Positions 45,499-56,704 are shown, numbered from the stretch's first letter. The stretch is 64,000 nt of DNA from Vogesella margarita (GCF_028548475.1 NZ_JAQQLE010000006.1:62001-126000), one strand, 5' to 3'. Program-made: numbers and translations. Notes: generated from the letters alone by a model not told the origin.

Positions 45499-45640
45499 AG
45501 AACGTGTTCACGATCTCGCGAGCTAGAGCGAGACAAGGCGAAAACGGCTGAGGAAGCGGAGTTTACAAGTGGTAAATGAGCATTCCGAAGCCGTTTTCAA
45601 CGCGGTATCGCCGAAGCGCAGCAGATCGTGAACAGGTTCT
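45499..45640. repeat. MITE-like palindromic element, copy 3
   Basis: 142 bases, the best-preserved ends. Terminal inverted repeats AGAACGTGTTCACGATCT (45499-45516) and AGATCGTGAACAGGTTCT (45623-45640) differ at one position. The inner AAAACGGCTGAGGAAGCGG...CATTCCGAAGCCGTTTT can fold, with a small GTTTAC/GTAAAT hairpin at the centre. It ends nine bases before the TGA of the cytochrome b561 gene. Confidence 0.85.
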
Positions 45641-45648
45641 AAGGCGCT

Positions 45649-46326
45649 TCAGGCCGCCACGCTGGCCGCCAGCCACGGCACGCCGCCAAACACCAGCAGC
45701 GCCACCAGCAGCAGCAACACCAGCGCCCGCCACGGCGAGGCAAAGCGCAAGGGCGCGACCTCGCCCGGCAGCGCCTTCATCCCGCTGAACATCGGGCGCA
45801 CCAGGTCGGTGTTGCGGCCAACCTTGTAGAACGCCACCGCCAGCACGTGTACCGCTGCCAGCAGCAGCAGCACATCGAACCAGTCCTTGTGCCAGCCGGT
45901 GATCTGCTCGGCCAGATCGCCGTCGATCAGCACCTTCAGCGGGCCGTCGTAGAGATAGCTGTTGACGTCGGCGGCAAACAGCCCCAACCCGGCCTGCAGC
46001 AGCAAGGCCAGCAGCAGCGCCAGCACCATCCAGCCACCCAGCGGGTTATGCCCCGGCTGCGCCGTCACCGGCAGCTGCCCTGCCAGATAGGCGAGGATAC
46101 GCGCCGGCCCGGCAAGAAAATTGCCGAAGCGCGCCGTCTGGCTGCCGCACAGCCCCCACAGCACGCGGAACAGCACCAGCACCAGCATCAGCATGCCAAG
46201 ACGCAGATGCCACTCCATCCAGTCGCCCCCCTGCTCGGCGGTAAACCACAGCCCGGCAAACACCGGCACCATCGTCCAGTGAAACAGCCGCGTCGGCACA
46301 TCCCACACCTTGATCATCCTGCTCAT
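45649..46326 (-). CDS. Cytochrome b561-type membrane protein
   Basis: A 225-residue di-heme cytochrome b starting at ATG 46326 ([17 protein letters not shown]). Candidate heme histidines: LFHW in helix 1, MEWHLRLG in helix 2, TGWHKDW and [11 protein letters not shown] in helices 3 and 4. This Ni/Fe-hydrogenase-b-like family is frequently encoded next to cytochrome c', probably as its quinol-side electron donor. Contains a full motif copy (45812-45826). Confidence 0.9.
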   Translation of the reverse strand: MSRMIKVWDVPTRLFHWTMVPVFAGLWFTAEQGGDWMEWHLRLGMLMLVLVLFRVLWGLCGSQTARFGNFLAGPARILAYLAGQLPVTAQPGHNPLGGWMVLALLLALLLQAGLGLFAADVNSYLYDGPLKVLIDGDLAEQITGWHKDWFDVLLLLAAVHVLAVAFYKVGRNTDLVRPMFSGMKALPGEVAPLRFASPWRALVLLLLVALLVFGGVPWLAASVAA

Positions 46327-46523
46327 GTTTGCTGCATCCTTTCCAGTTTGCGCGCTTGGCGGCCAAGCCCGGCATTGTTCACCCAAAGCCAGCCCGTCGC
46401 CAGAGCGCACGTTACGAAGCGTCATTTTCGGTTAAAATCGCCATCTTTTGTTGCAACGCCAACAGGCGCAATCGTCAACGCGCGGCCCACGGCCCGCGTC
46501 CTGCTCATGTGGAGAAGAAATAC

Positions 46524-47798
<1,275 letters not shown>

Positions 47799-47801
47799 GC
47801 G

Positions 47802-47823
47802 TTGCGGCCAACGTTGGCCGCAA
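47802..47823. repeat. Palindromic copy of the dispersed motif after tyrS
   Basis: A perfect 22-base palindrome with the TGCGGCCAACGTTGGCCGCA core, three bases after the tyrS stop; 11 bases further a true terminator begins. Confidence 0.8.
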
Positions 47824-47834
47824 TCCTGCCGCCG

Positions 47835-47861
47835 ACAGCCATGCCTTTGCATGGCTGTTTT
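47835..47861 (+). terminator. Terminator of tyrS
   Basis: ACAGCCATGC (47835-47844) pairs with GCATGGCTGT (47849-47858), followed by TTTT. Confidence 0.85.
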
Positions 47862-48067
47862 CATTTCTGCCACGGAATCGGATGAATTAGCTATCCAGCG
47901 TAAGCAAGGCTATCTATCATCCTCCATGGCATGAGAAAAACAAGCACAGCCAAGCCGGCATCGCCGGCCGGCGCAGCACCCGAGACAGCAACACAGCGAC
48001 AAGGCCTGACCTGAACGACCGCGAGCAGCACCTCTGCTGCCCGCCACTTGCCGGGGTGAGCAAGGGC

Positions 48068-50584
48068 ATGACACGACACCGCAATCGCAACACCGCACAG
48101 CTGCCCGGCCTGCTCTGGCCGTTCATCGCCGTCGCCCTGCTGCTGGCGACGCTGGCCGGCATCAGCCTGGAGATCCAGTCCGCGGTACGCGCCTACGTCA
48201 GCGGCGAGAGCCTGTGGTCGAAAGGGCAAAAAGACGCCATCTACTATCTCAACCTGTACGCCGACAGCCGCAACCCGCGCCACTTCCGGCAATACCAGAC
48301 CGCCATCGCCCTTCCGCTTGGCGACCACATCGCCCGCATGGCACTGGAGCAGCCGGAGCCGAACCTGGCACTGGCCCGTGCCGGCTTCCTGCAGGGCGGC
48401 AACCACCCGCAGGACATCGCCGGCCTGATCTGGCTGTACCAGAACTTCCGCCAGTTCAGCTACCTGCAGCAGGCGATCTCCTACTGGGAGTTCGGCGACC
48501 GCAACCTGCAGGAGCTGACGGAGCTTGCGGAACAGATGCAGCGCCAGATCAGCGCCGACCTGGTCGCCCCGCCCGACATCGCTGCCTGGAAGGCTGAAAT
48601 CTACGCCATCAACAGTCGCGTCACCCCGATGGAGAAAGCCTTCTCCGACACCCTGGGCGAAGGTTCGCGCGTCATCCAGCGCGTGCTGCTGACCGCCAAC
48701 CTGCTCAGCGCCGCCCTGCTGATCCTGCTTGCGCTGCTGCGCACGCGCAAGCTGCTGAATCAGCGTCACGCCTCCGAGAGCGCGTTGCAGGCGGAAAAGG
48801 AACGGGCGCAGGTCACCCTCGCCTCCATCGGCGACGCGGTGATCACCATCGACGCCGACGGCCTGACCTCCTACCTGAACCCGGCGGCGGAAAAGCTGAC
48901 CACCTGGACGCTGGAGCAGGCGCTCGGCTTGCCGCTCGTCTCGCTGTTCCGCATCGTGGACGAGAGCGCCCGGCAGGATGGCATGGCGCTGATCGAACAG
49001 ATCCTGGCCGGTGGCCAGCGCACCAGCAGCAGCCACTCGCTGCTGCTGGTGCGCCTGGACGGCAACACCGTGCCGGTGGCACTGGTGGCGGCGCCGATCC
49101 ACAGCAACGGCCAGCCCAGCGGGGCAGTGCTGGTGCTGCACGACATGACACGGGAACGGCAGTACATCGCCAGCCTGTCATGGCAGGCTTCGCACGACGC
49201 GCTGACCGGGCTGGTCAACCGCCGCGAATTCGAATACCGGCTGGAACAGGCGCTGGGCAATCTGGCGCCCCAGCACGCAGGCCAGCAGCAACACGTGCTG
49301 ATGTTCCTCGACCTCGACCAGTTCAAGGTGGTGAACGACACCTGCGGCCACGCCGCCGGCGACGAGCTGCTGCGCCAGATCTGCCTGCTGCTGCAACAGC
49401 GGCTGCGCGACAGCGACACCCTCGCCCGCCTCGGCGGCGACGAATTCGGCATCCTGCTGGAGCACTGCCCGACCGATGTCGCACTGGAGATTGCCGAATC
49501 CCTGCGCCAGACGGTGCAGGACCTGCACTTCGTGTGGGGTGGCCGGCCGTTCAACGTCAGCGTCAGCATCGGCCTGGTGCACCTGACCGGCGCCCTGACC
49601 ACGCTGAGCGAGGCGCTGCGCGCCGCCGACGTCGCCTGCTACATGGCCAAGGAGAAGGGGCGCAACCGGGTACAGCTCTACCATCCGGACGATTCGGAAC
49701 TGTCGCTGCGCGTCGGCGAGATGGCCTGGGTGCAGCGCATCCACCAGGCCATGGAAGAGCAGCGGCTATGCCTGTACGCGCAGCCTATCGCGCCGCTGGA
49801 CAAAGACCACGACGATAGCCGCCATGTCGAGCTGCTGCTTCGCCTGCACGACGAAACCGGCAGCCTGGTACCGCCGGCAAGCTTCATCCCGGCGGCAGAG
49901 CGCTACGGCCTGATGCCGCTGATCGACCGCTGGGTGGTGCAAAGCGCGTTTGCCATCCTCGCCGCGCGACTGCGCTGCGGCAAGGCGACGCCGATCAGCA
50001 CCTGCGCCATCAACCTGTCCGGCACCACCATCGGCGACCAGGCATTCCTGGACTTCCTGCACGAGCAGTTCCGCCTGCACGCAATCCCGCCGCGCATGAT
50101 CTGCTTCGAGATCACCGAGACCAGCGCCATCGCCAACCTCGCCAGCGCCATCCACTTCATCACCGAGCTGCAAAAGCTGGGCTGCCGCTTCTCGCTGGAC
50201 GACTTCGGCGCCGGCATGTCCTCGTTTGCCTACCTGAAGCACCTGCCGGTGGACTACCTGAAGATCGACGGCAGCTTCGTCAAGGACATGCTCGACGACC
50301 CGATCGACCGTGCCATGGTCGAGGCCATCAACCACATCGGCCACGTGATGGGCAAGCGCACCATTGCCGAGTTCGTGGAAACGCCGGCCATCCTGCGGGC
50401 GCTGGCCGACATCGGCGTCGACTACGCACAGGGTTATGCCGTGGCCAGGCCGCAGCCATTCGATTGCGACTGCGAGCTGCAGCACGACGTCCGCCATGCC
50501 TGCGCGCCGCCAGACCGGACAGACACCGTCCCGGCGCCGTCCGCAGGCGGCAGGAATGCCGGCGCCGAGACCCCGCCCGCCTGA
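48068..50584 (+). CDS. Membrane-bound PAS-GGDEF-EAL c-di-GMP enzyme
   Basis: An 838-residue protein from ATG 48068; a GTG at 48056 is an alternative. Helix 1 is at about 14-34, with a periplasmic sensor domain, helix 2 at about 206-226, a PAS domain (about 245-360), GGDEF intact at about 456-460 (RLGGDEFG) and an EAL domain (about 575-815). The EAL signature reads ELL, but the other catalytic landmarks are present: [29 protein letters not shown] and [12 protein letters not shown]. Both synthase and phosphodiesterase activity are therefore possible; the net output is unknown. Transcribed alone. Confidence 0.9.
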   Translation: MTRHRNRNTAQLPGLLWPFIAVALLLATLAGISLEIQSAVRAYVSGESLWSKGQKDAIYYLNLYADSRNPRHFRQYQTAIALPLGDHIARMALEQPEPNLALARAGFLQGGNHPQDIAGLIWLYQNFRQFSYLQQAISYWEFGDRNLQELTELAEQMQRQISADLVAPPDIAAWKAEIYAINSRVTPMEKAFSDTLGEGSRVIQRVLLTANLLSAALLILLALLRTRKLLNQRHASESALQAEKERAQVTLASIGDAVITIDADGLTSYLNPAAEKLTTWTLEQALGLPLVSLFRIVDESARQDGMALIEQILAGGQRTSSSHSLLLVRLDGNTVPVALVAAPIHSNGQPSGAVLVLHDMTRERQYIASLSWQASHDALTGLVNRREFEYRLEQALGNLAPQHAGQQQHVLMFLDLDQFKVVNDTCGHAAGDELLRQICLLLQQRLRDSDTLARLGGDEFGILLEHCPTDVALEIAESLRQTVQDLHFVWGGRPFNVSVSIGLVHLTGALTTLSEALRAADVACYMAKEKGRNRVQLYHPDDSELSLRVGEMAWVQRIHQAMEEQRLCLYAQPIAPLDKDHDDSRHVELLLRLHDETGSLVPPASFIPAAERYGLMPLIDRWVVQSAFAILAARLRCGKATPISTCAINLSGTTIGDQAFLDFLHEQFRLHAIPPRMICFEITETSAIANLASAIHFITELQKLGCRFSLDDFGAGMSSFAYLKHLPVDYLKIDGSFVKDMLDDPIDRAMVEAINHIGHVMGKRTIAEFVETPAILRALADIGVDYAQGYAVARPQPFDCDCELQHDVRHACAPPDRTDTVPAPSAGGRNAGAETPPA

Positions 50585-50612
50585 ACGGCGACCGGGCCCG
50601 CTAGCGGACACC

Positions 50613-50626
50613 CAAGGTTGGCCGCA
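50613..50626. repeat. Copy of the CAAGGTTGGCCGCAA motif
   Basis: CAAGGTTGGCCGCA between the converging c-di-GMP gene and the orphan gene at 50627. Confidence 0.75.
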
Positions 50627-51274
50627 TCAGCCAAGGCTGACACGCAGCTCCCGCTCGCCGTCGATCTCCACGTCGTGGTAGCGTAGCAGCCCCGGCACAG
50701 CGGCCGGCAGCGCCTCGTCCAGCGGCTGCCCCTGCAGCAGCGCCAGTGCCGGCCGCACCACCGCCGCCAGCAAGGCCTCGTCGCCCTCCAGCGCCGACAG
50801 CTGCAGCGTATAGGTCCACTCCGCGCCGAAGTGCGACTCGCTCTCTTCCCACCACAGCAGGCGGTTGCCGCGGTTTTCCCACGGCTGCCACGCACTGGCC
50901 GGGAAGCCGACAAAGGCGTCGTACTCGAAGGCAAACTCGCAGGCCCAGTGTGCCACGTGCAGCACCGCGCCCACCGGCGTGCCATCCTGTTGCAGCGGCA
51001 CGCCGTCACCGGCAAGGCTGATCTGGTAGTTGAGCCAGCCGCCGATGAATTCCTTCCTTTTCTTGTTGCGCACGATCAGCGGCAGGCTGCTGGCCAACGC
51101 CACCCGCCCCAGCGCCGGCACTTGCTGCACGCTGTGCTCGACACTGCCCAGCTTGTGGCACAGCTTGGCCGCACCGAGCGTCTCGCCCAGCAGCCCATCC
51201 AGCTGCTGTTGCAGCGCCTTGGCTTGACGCCATTGTTCGTTACTGACGGCAGCGGCCTGGGCGTCATGGTTCAT
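50627..51274 (-). CDS. Uncharacterised 215-residue protein
   Basis: A soluble, acidic, Trp-rich protein starting at ATG 51274 (MNHDAQAAAVSNEQWRQAKALQQQLDGLLGETL). An N-terminal helical part is followed by a beta-rich part (GAVLHVAHWACEFAFEYDAFVGFPASAWQPWENRGNRLLWWEESESHFGAEWTYTLQLSALEG). No motif lets me assign a function; no signal peptide or membrane helix. Normal codon usage and a sensible 5' end argue that it is a real gene. Confidence 0.65.
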   Translation of the reverse strand: MNHDAQAAAVSNEQWRQAKALQQQLDGLLGETLGAAKLCHKLGSVEHSVQQVPALGRVALASSLPLIVRNKKRKEFIGGWLNYQISLAGDGVPLQQDGTPVGAVLHVAHWACEFAFEYDAFVGFPASAWQPWENRGNRLLWWEESESHFGAEWTYTLQLSALEGDEALLAAVVRPALALLQGQPLDEALPAAVPGLLRYHDVEIDGERELRVSLG

Positions 51275-51308
51275 GCGATGGTGTCCTTGTATTGCGGAAT
51301 CGGAAACA

Positions 51309-51334
51309 ACAACGGCGCCCACTGGCGCCGTTGT
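51309..51334. terminator. Hairpin upstream of the orphan gene
   Basis: ACAACGGCGCC (51309-51319) and GGCGCCGTTGT (51324-51334) form a perfect stem with a 4-base loop. On the minus strand it is followed by TGTTTCC. It may be the terminator of a gene lost with the neighbouring deletion, since no minus-strand gene now ends here. Confidence 0.5.
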
Positions 51335-51430
51335 CGGAGGGTTGCGGCCAACATTATGTGGCTTCCAATACTTGATTGTACTTGAAGGCGATTTTACCAG
51401 CCGTTTTACATCACTCATCGCGACTAGGCA

Positions 51431-52011
51431 ATGGACTTCGACGGCATTATTCCGGCGTTGCAGGCGAAGAAATTCGAAGTGGCCATCGCCTCGATGAGCA
51501 TTACCTCCGATCGCGCCAAGGTAGTTGATTTCAGCGACATGTACTTCAACGTCCCCGGCCGCCTGCTGGCCAAGGCCGGCGCCCAGATCAATGACGCCTG
51601 GTACAAGGGCAAGAACATCGGCGCGCAGCGCAGCGCAGCGCGGTGCAGGAGCAGGAGCAGGAGCAGGAGCAGCAAGGCAGCGACAAGATGAAGCCGAAAG
51701 ACGCCAGCATCAATATCTACGGCAAGATCACCGATGCCTTCCTCGACCTGTCCAGCCAGTGCCTGGATGCGGTGTTCCTGGAGTCCACCGTGGGTGAGGA
51801 AGACTTCCTGAAAACCGGCAAGGGCTACGCCTTTGTCGGCCCCATCTTCAACGACCCGAAGTACTATCAGGGTTGCGGCATTGCGGTACAGAAAGGCAAC
51901 AAGGATCTGCTGGCCAAGATCAACGTAGCACTGAAGAAAATCCTGAAAGACGGCACCTACAAGAAGATTCAGGACAAGTACTTCAGCAACGACATCTACC
52001 CATTCAAGTAA
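51431..52011 (+). pseudogene. Decayed amino-acid ABC transporter substrate-binding protein gene (HisJ/ArgT type)
   Basis: Reading MDFDGIIPALQAKKFEVAIASMSITSDRAKVVDFSDMYF in one frame and KITDAFLDLSSQCLDAVFLESTVGEEDFLKTGKGYAFVGPIF to the stop at 52011 in another, this is the C-terminal two-thirds of a lysine/arginine/ornithine-type binding protein. The signal peptide and first lobe (about 90 residues) are missing, and an in-frame TAG lies just before 51431. The two frames join at a tandem GCAGC repeat (about 51633-51650), where one extra 5-base unit explains the shift. A GGAGCA microsatellite (about 51651-51674) encoding Gln-Glu repeats follows. Confidence 0.85.
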
Positions 52012-52269
52012 GCATCAGGCTGCGGCCAACCGCCGTACCCGGACTCCGCAACCCGCACCGCATCGGTGCGGGTTTTGTTTTGCCGCCCGCCGTCAGCACG
52101 CCGGCCAAGCGGAATAAAAACGGTAAAACCGGCACCATTGCGCAATAAAAATACGTCAACTCGCGCGGGGGCCGCGACCACTCGCCACCTAATTGAAATC
52201 AATTTGTCGCGGCCAAACAGCGGCGCCCCCGGCAACCCGGGCGCGGCAGTACCTCGCGGATGCCGGCCC

Positions 52270-53136
52270 CTACTGCAGCATATGCCAGGAGAACAGCGCC
52301 TCCTGTTTCAGCGCCGGCCACCGCTGCTGCCAGCAGCAGGGGTGGTCAAATCCCGGAACCAGCACCACCGCCGGCCGTTTTGTTGCCGGGAAACGCGCGG
52401 CGTAGGACAGCACCGGCCCGCTCCCGACCTGCCGGTCGGCGACACCGACATAGTGGCGCTGCGGCACATGCTGCAGACGTTGCCAGCTGTCAGCCGGGTT
52501 GAGCGAGCCCGTCAGCGGTGAAAGATGCTTGGCCGCGGTCCACGCCTGGTGATCAAGGTTGGCCGCAAGGGTAATCAGCCCGGCCACGTCCTGGCGCCGC
52601 GCGGCCAGCAGGCTGGCCAGCGTCCCGCCACCGGAATAGCCGACCAGAACCAGCCGCTGTGCCTGAAAGCGCTGCTTGAGTTGATCAAGCGCCTGATTAC
52701 TCGCCTGCACCACTTCCGGCGCAAAGCGGTGACTGGTCCAGTATTTTTGTGCGCAAAGCTCGCTACCGACACCTTCGTACTGGCATGGCCGCGCCAGATA
52801 CGCCGCCGGCTCCGGATCCTGCAGCGCCAGCAGCAGCGAGAGAGGCGTAAGCGGCGTCGGATCCAGCGATGGCGTATCCGCCGATAGCCACGCCAGGCCG
52901 TCCCCCTCCAGATACACCGTCAGCGTACCGGTAGCGGGAACGCTGGCCGGCAGATAGGCCCGCAGGCTAAAGCTGCCGGTATGCAGGCTGAGCGGCTGCC
53001 AACCGCGTGCCGCCGCCAGTTGCAGCGCCTGGCCGTTACGCTCTGCCGCATCCGGAATATGCACGCAGCCTGCCAGCAGCCCCAGCAGCAGTCCGCCACC
53101 AGCCAGCCGGCGTGAGCTCTTTCGCCATCTATTCAT
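52270..53136 (-). CDS. Alpha/beta-hydrolase lipoprotein
   Basis: A 288-residue protein starting at ATG 53136, eight bases inside the upstream ATP-grasp gene, so translationally coupled. Lipobox LLAGC puts the lipidated Cys near residue 26. The nucleophile elbow GYSGGG (in RLVLVGYSGGGTLASLLAARR), a late PGFDHPCCW carrying a plausible catalytic His, and YLEGDGLAW resembling an oxyanion strand indicate a serine hydrolase. Last gene of the autotransporter/ATP-grasp operon. Its substrate could be the product of those enzymes; that is inference. Contains a motif copy (52554-52568). Confidence 0.8.
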   Translation of the reverse strand: MNRWRKSSRRLAGGGLLLGLLAGCVHIPDAAERNGQALQLAAARGWQPLSLHTGSFSLRAYLPASVPATGTLTVYLEGDGLAWLSADTPSLDPTPLTPLSLLLALQDPEPAAYLARPCQYEGVGSELCAQKYWTSHRFAPEVVQASNQALDQLKQRFQAQRLVLVGYSGGGTLASLLAARRQDVAGLITLAANLDHQAWTAAKHLSPLTGSLNPADSWQRLQHVPQRHYVGVADRQVGSGPVLSYAARFPATKRPAVVLVPGFDHPCCWQQRWPALKQEALFSWHMLQ

Positions 53137-54874
53137 GTTCAGCATCCCCACACTGCTGCACCCGCACCGCCCGGTCCAGCGGCAGCGCCTCCTCTCGCCA
53201 CTGCGCCGGTGTGACGGCGATCGTCAGTGCGTCAACACTGCGGTCGCTCAAGAGCGCCAGGCAGCGCTGGTACAGGCTGCTGCAGGCCAAGTGATGGCGC
53301 TGCCCGGTAGCGTCCTCGCTGTGCTGCGCAGTGGTGAAGTAGCACGCCACCCCGGCACGCTGCAGCTCGTCGCGGCGCTGCCGTGCCGCCACCTCGGCCA
53401 TGGCGCCGCCGACGAACAGCTCAACCGGAATACGCCCCCCCGTCGGGAACAGCTGCTGCATCAGCAGCGGCATCGCGTCGTGCGAACTCTGGCTGGCGCC
53501 CAGCGCCGGCGCGGCATTGACCTCGTTGATGATGGCACCGTTGGCATGCCAAGGCTGGCCGATATCAGGTGTGATCATGTCGATGCCGGCCACCTCCAGG
53601 CCGAACAGCGCCGCCGCACGCAGTGCCAGCGCCAGATTGTCCGGATGGGCGGCGGCCAGCATGTCTTCATCGCGGCCGCCATCGGCCGACGATTCGATCG
53701 CGCGCAACGCTATCCACGCCCCCGCCGCCGGCACCGACGCCAGCTGCAGACCCGCCGCGCGCAGGCAGGTGTGGGTGTCGTCGTCGGCCCGCAACGGCGG
53801 CGTGCGCCGCCACGGCGGCAGGGCCAGCTGCTGCAAGTTGGCCGCATCGATCAGCGCCTGGATGCTGCGCACGCCATCGCCTTGCACCGACACCGGCAGG
53901 CGCTTGACCACATACATCACCCGCCCTCCGACCACCAGAATGCGATGACAGACGCCGGGAGCCTGCTGCTCAAGCAACAGCGGCCAGCCATAATGCGCAG
54001 CCTTGTCCAGCGCCAGTTGCAGCTGCGAGTGGTTGCCGATCCCGGTGCTGACGCCTTCGCCACGATCACGCGCCAGCGGTTTCACCACCAGCGGCCAGCC
54101 CAGCTCCTGCGCCGCGGCGCTGGCCTGTTCGCCATTGCCGACCAACCGCTGCACTGCCGTGGGCAGCCCCGCCTGCCGCAACCACTGCGCGGCCAGCTGC
54201 TTGTTGCCCGCCGCGCGGATGCCGATCGAGGAGTCGCTATCCAGCCGGCTGGTGAAGGCGTGTCGCAGCTGCACGCCCCAGCCCAGCTGGAACACGCCGT
54301 TGCCCTCGTGCCACCACGGGATGCCAAGGTTGGCCGCAGCCTGCAGCAGTGCCATGCTCGACGGCGCGGCGATGGCGTGCGGCAGAAGCCGCGGCAGGAT
54401 GTCCTGCGCCAGCGACTGGAAAAACGCGGCCAGCGGATCACTGCCCGCCGCCTGCCAGGCCACCGCCTGCAGCCAGCGGACACAGTAATCACAGGCCTGC
54501 AGCAGCAGCGTGGCCGCTACGCCATCCAGTTGTGCAAAGGCGATGTCGCACTGCCATGGTGCTGCCGCATCCTGCGGCGGCACCATGGCCAGCACCTTGC
54601 CGTCGGCCAGCAGCGGTATGCCGCAGCCGCGCAACAGCGCCGGCGTGGCGACGGCAATGCGCCAGGCAAGACGCTGCAGCTGCGCCTCGACCGGGTCGTG
54701 CGGTGTGTCCGGCCGCGCGGGCTCGACCAACGGCGACTCCAGCCAGGCATGCAGCCAGGCATCGAGTAAAGGCCAACTCATGTCGGCCGGCAGCGGGCCG
54801 AGGCGGATGCTCAACACCTGTTGTGGTTGCCGGAGCGTACTGTCAGCAAGGGAAGGCAAGGTCGTAATCGTCAT
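53129..54874 (-). CDS. Cyanophycin-synthetase-like ATP-grasp protein, second of tandem pair
   Basis: 581 residues. An N-terminal CphA-like domain (about 1-205) is followed by an ATP-grasp ligase domain (about 206-475) with SIGIRAAGNKQLAAQWLRQAGLPT, LVVKPLARDRGEGVSTGI, HRILVVGGRVMYVVKRLPVSVQGDGVRSI and the Mg-binding INEVNAAPALG. In CphA the sequence GRIP leads into a Mur-ligase P-loop. Here GRIPVELFVGG (from residue 480) has no P-loop, and only about 100 residues remain, ending VDALTIAVTPAQWREEALPLDRAV, which echoes the CphA segment before its final domain. Overlaps the first paralogue by four bases. Likely joins an amino acid to a carboxylate; the product is unknown. Confidence 0.75.
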   Translation of the reverse strand: MTITTLPSLADSTLRQPQQVLSIRLGPLPADMSWPLLDAWLHAWLESPLVEPARPDTPHDPVEAQLQRLAWRIAVATPALLRGCGIPLLADGKVLAMVPPQDAAAPWQCDIAFAQLDGVAATLLLQACDYCVRWLQAVAWQAAGSDPLAAFFQSLAQDILPRLLPHAIAAPSSMALLQAAANLGIPWWHEGNGVFQLGWGVQLRHAFTSRLDSDSSIGIRAAGNKQLAAQWLRQAGLPTAVQRLVGNGEQASAAAQELGWPLVVKPLARDRGEGVSTGIGNHSQLQLALDKAAHYGWPLLLEQQAPGVCHRILVVGGRVMYVVKRLPVSVQGDGVRSIQALIDAANLQQLALPPWRRTPPLRADDDTHTCLRAAGLQLASVPAAGAWIALRAIESSADGGRDEDMLAAAHPDNLALALRAAALFGLEVAGIDMITPDIGQPWHANGAIINEVNAAPALGASQSSHDAMPLLMQQLFPTGGRIPVELFVGGAMAEVAARQRRDELQRAGVACYFTTAQHSEDATGQRHHLACSSLYQRCLALLSDRSVDALTIAVTPAQWREEALPLDRAVRVQQCGDAEHE

Positions 54875-56688
54875 TGCAGTTCGTCAGCAGAAGGTTGCAG
54901 GTATGGTTGCAGCAGTGCCAGCCATTGCCCGGCATCCGGCGGCGCTTGGCCGCACGGGGTCTCGGCCACCACCTCCAGCCGAGAAATGCGGTCGAGCGGC
55001 AGCCCAGCCGCCAGCCAGTGACCATTGCTCACCAGCAGCACGCCCTGCACCCGCTGCTCCAGCAACAGCGCCTGCAGCCGGTGAGCCGCGTCTCCCGTCA
55101 TCGCCAGCGGCTGGCCGTGCACGTCAAGACAGAACTCGTCCGTGCAGATAAAGCAGCTGACGCCCTGCGCCGCCCACGCCGCCTGCCGCTGGCGTGCCGT
55201 TGCCAGTGCGGCCGCGCCGCCGACGTAGACCTCGACCGGGATGCGGCCACCAGCAGGCCACAGCTGCCGCAGCATGGCGGGCAGATAGCACCGGTAGCGC
55301 GTGCCAGCGCCCAGCTGCGGCGCATGATTGACCTCGTTGATTACCGCGCCGTTTTCATGCCACGGACGCCGGATATCCGGCGAAATGATATCCACCCCGG
55401 CCATCGCCAGCCCCAGCCGGCGGGCGGCACGGCAGGCCAGCGCGATGTTGTCCGGATGCACCAGCCCGGTCACATCCTCGTCCAGCGCACCGTCGATATT
55501 GCTGGGGATGTCGCGCAGGAAGAGCGGCGTGCCGGCGGGCGGGATGCTGTGCCAGTCATAGCCCTGCCGGGCGAGGCAAGCGGTCGCGGCCTGATCCTGC
55601 GGCAGCGGCGGCAGGCACCACCACAGCATCTCCTCCTGTCGCCGGTGATTCTCCGCAGCCAGGCAGTGCGCGAGATCATGGTGACCATCGGCAACCAGCG
55701 CCGCCGGCCGGCGGCGCATCACGAACAGCAGTTCGCCATCCACCACCTGCAGGTGATGGGTATCGCCGGCGACCTGGCGCTCGACAATCACCTCGCCGGC
55801 CACGGCTGCCGCCAGCCGGAAGGCCTGGCGTGCGTCGGCCTCGCTCGCCACGTCGACACTCACCCCCTGCCCGCCCTCGCCGCTTGCCGGCTTGAACACC
55901 AGCGGTGCCGCCATGTCGCGCCATGCCAGCACCGCATCGGCCTCCGTCGCCACCAGCCGCTGCTCCGGCACCGGCATGCCGCCGCTGGCCAGCCAGCGCC
56001 GGGTCAACACCTTGTTGCCGCTGACCTGGATGCCGAGCATCGAATCCGTCTCCAGCCCCCCCTGCTGCAGCCGTCGAGCATGACCGCCCCAGCCGATCTG
56101 GTAGCAGCCCTGCCCCAGATGCTGCCACGGCAGTTCGGCCACCGTGGCGGCAGCCAGCAGCGACAAGGTGGTGTCGTCAGTCGGATTGTGCCGGCACAAC
56201 GGCCCGATCAGGGTCGCCTCCAGTTGCCGGTACAACACTTCGCTGGCGGCAAAGTGGCCGGGGTTGGCGAGATAGCCGCTCAGCACGATGGCGGCGGCTT
56301 CGTAACAGCGTGAGACATCCGCCGCCGGGAAATACGCCACTTGCGCAATCGCCGCCTCAACCTGCCAGCCATCCGCCGCCGCCGGCAGCCGCGTGATCAC
56401 CCCCGGCGTGAATACCGGGATGCGCGCCAGCCGCTGCAGCTGTGCGGCCAACTGCAGCACACGCCAGGCCCACTGTGCCACGCGCTGTTCGGCTTCAGAC
56501 CACAGGGGGTCCATGGCTGCGGGCGTAACCACCAGCCGGAATGTCGCCGCCAGCCAGCGGTCGGCCGCCTGCCAGTCGGAGTCTGGTACTAGCACCACAG
56601 AGCGGAAGCGGAGGGTCTGTACCGGCTGGGACAGCCCGTAGCGGTAGACCGGCGAACGGGCAGGCTGCAACTCAAGTATGTAGGTCAT
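54871..56688 (-). CDS. Cyanophycin-synthetase-like ATP-grasp protein, first of tandem pair
   Basis: 605 residues from ATG 56688 (MTYILELQPARSPVYRYGL). Same architecture as the next gene: N domain, ATP-grasp domain (MLGIQVSGNKVLTRRWLASGGMPVPEQRL, LVFKPASGEGGQGVSVDV, AGDTHHLQVVDGELLFVMRRRPAALVADG, INEVNHAPQLG), then GRIPVEVYVGG at 481 without a Mur P-loop and a 125-residue remnant. The two paralogues are well diverged, so they may make different bonds in one product. No Shine-Dalgarno precedes ATG 56688. An in-frame ATG at 56730 lies inside the upstream hairpin. Confidence 0.75.
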   Translation of the reverse strand: MTYILELQPARSPVYRYGLSQPVQTLRFRSVVLVPDSDWQAADRWLAATFRLVVTPAAMDPLWSEAEQRVAQWAWRVLQLAAQLQRLARIPVFTPGVITRLPAAADGWQVEAAIAQVAYFPAADVSRCYEAAAIVLSGYLANPGHFAASEVLYRQLEATLIGPLCRHNPTDDTTLSLLAAATVAELPWQHLGQGCYQIGWGGHARRLQQGGLETDSMLGIQVSGNKVLTRRWLASGGMPVPEQRLVATEADAVLAWRDMAAPLVFKPASGEGGQGVSVDVASEADARQAFRLAAAVAGEVIVERQVAGDTHHLQVVDGELLFVMRRRPAALVADGHHDLAHCLAAENHRRQEEMLWWCLPPLPQDQAATACLARQGYDWHSIPPAGTPLFLRDIPSNIDGALDEDVTGLVHPDNIALACRAARRLGLAMAGVDIISPDIRRPWHENGAVINEVNHAPQLGAGTRYRCYLPAMLRQLWPAGGRIPVEVYVGGAAALATARQRQAAWAAQGVSCFICTDEFCLDVHGQPLAMTGDAAHRLQALLLEQRVQGVLLVSNGHWLAAGLPLDRISRLEVVAETPCGQAPPDAGQWLALLQPYLQPSADELQ

Positions 56689-56704
56689 GAAAAAAACATA
56701 AAAA

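Noticed and set aside
51643-51680. GGAGCA array as a CRISPR or structured repeat
   Set aside because: Six-base microsatellite of about four units without spacers; no cas genes anywhere in the window.
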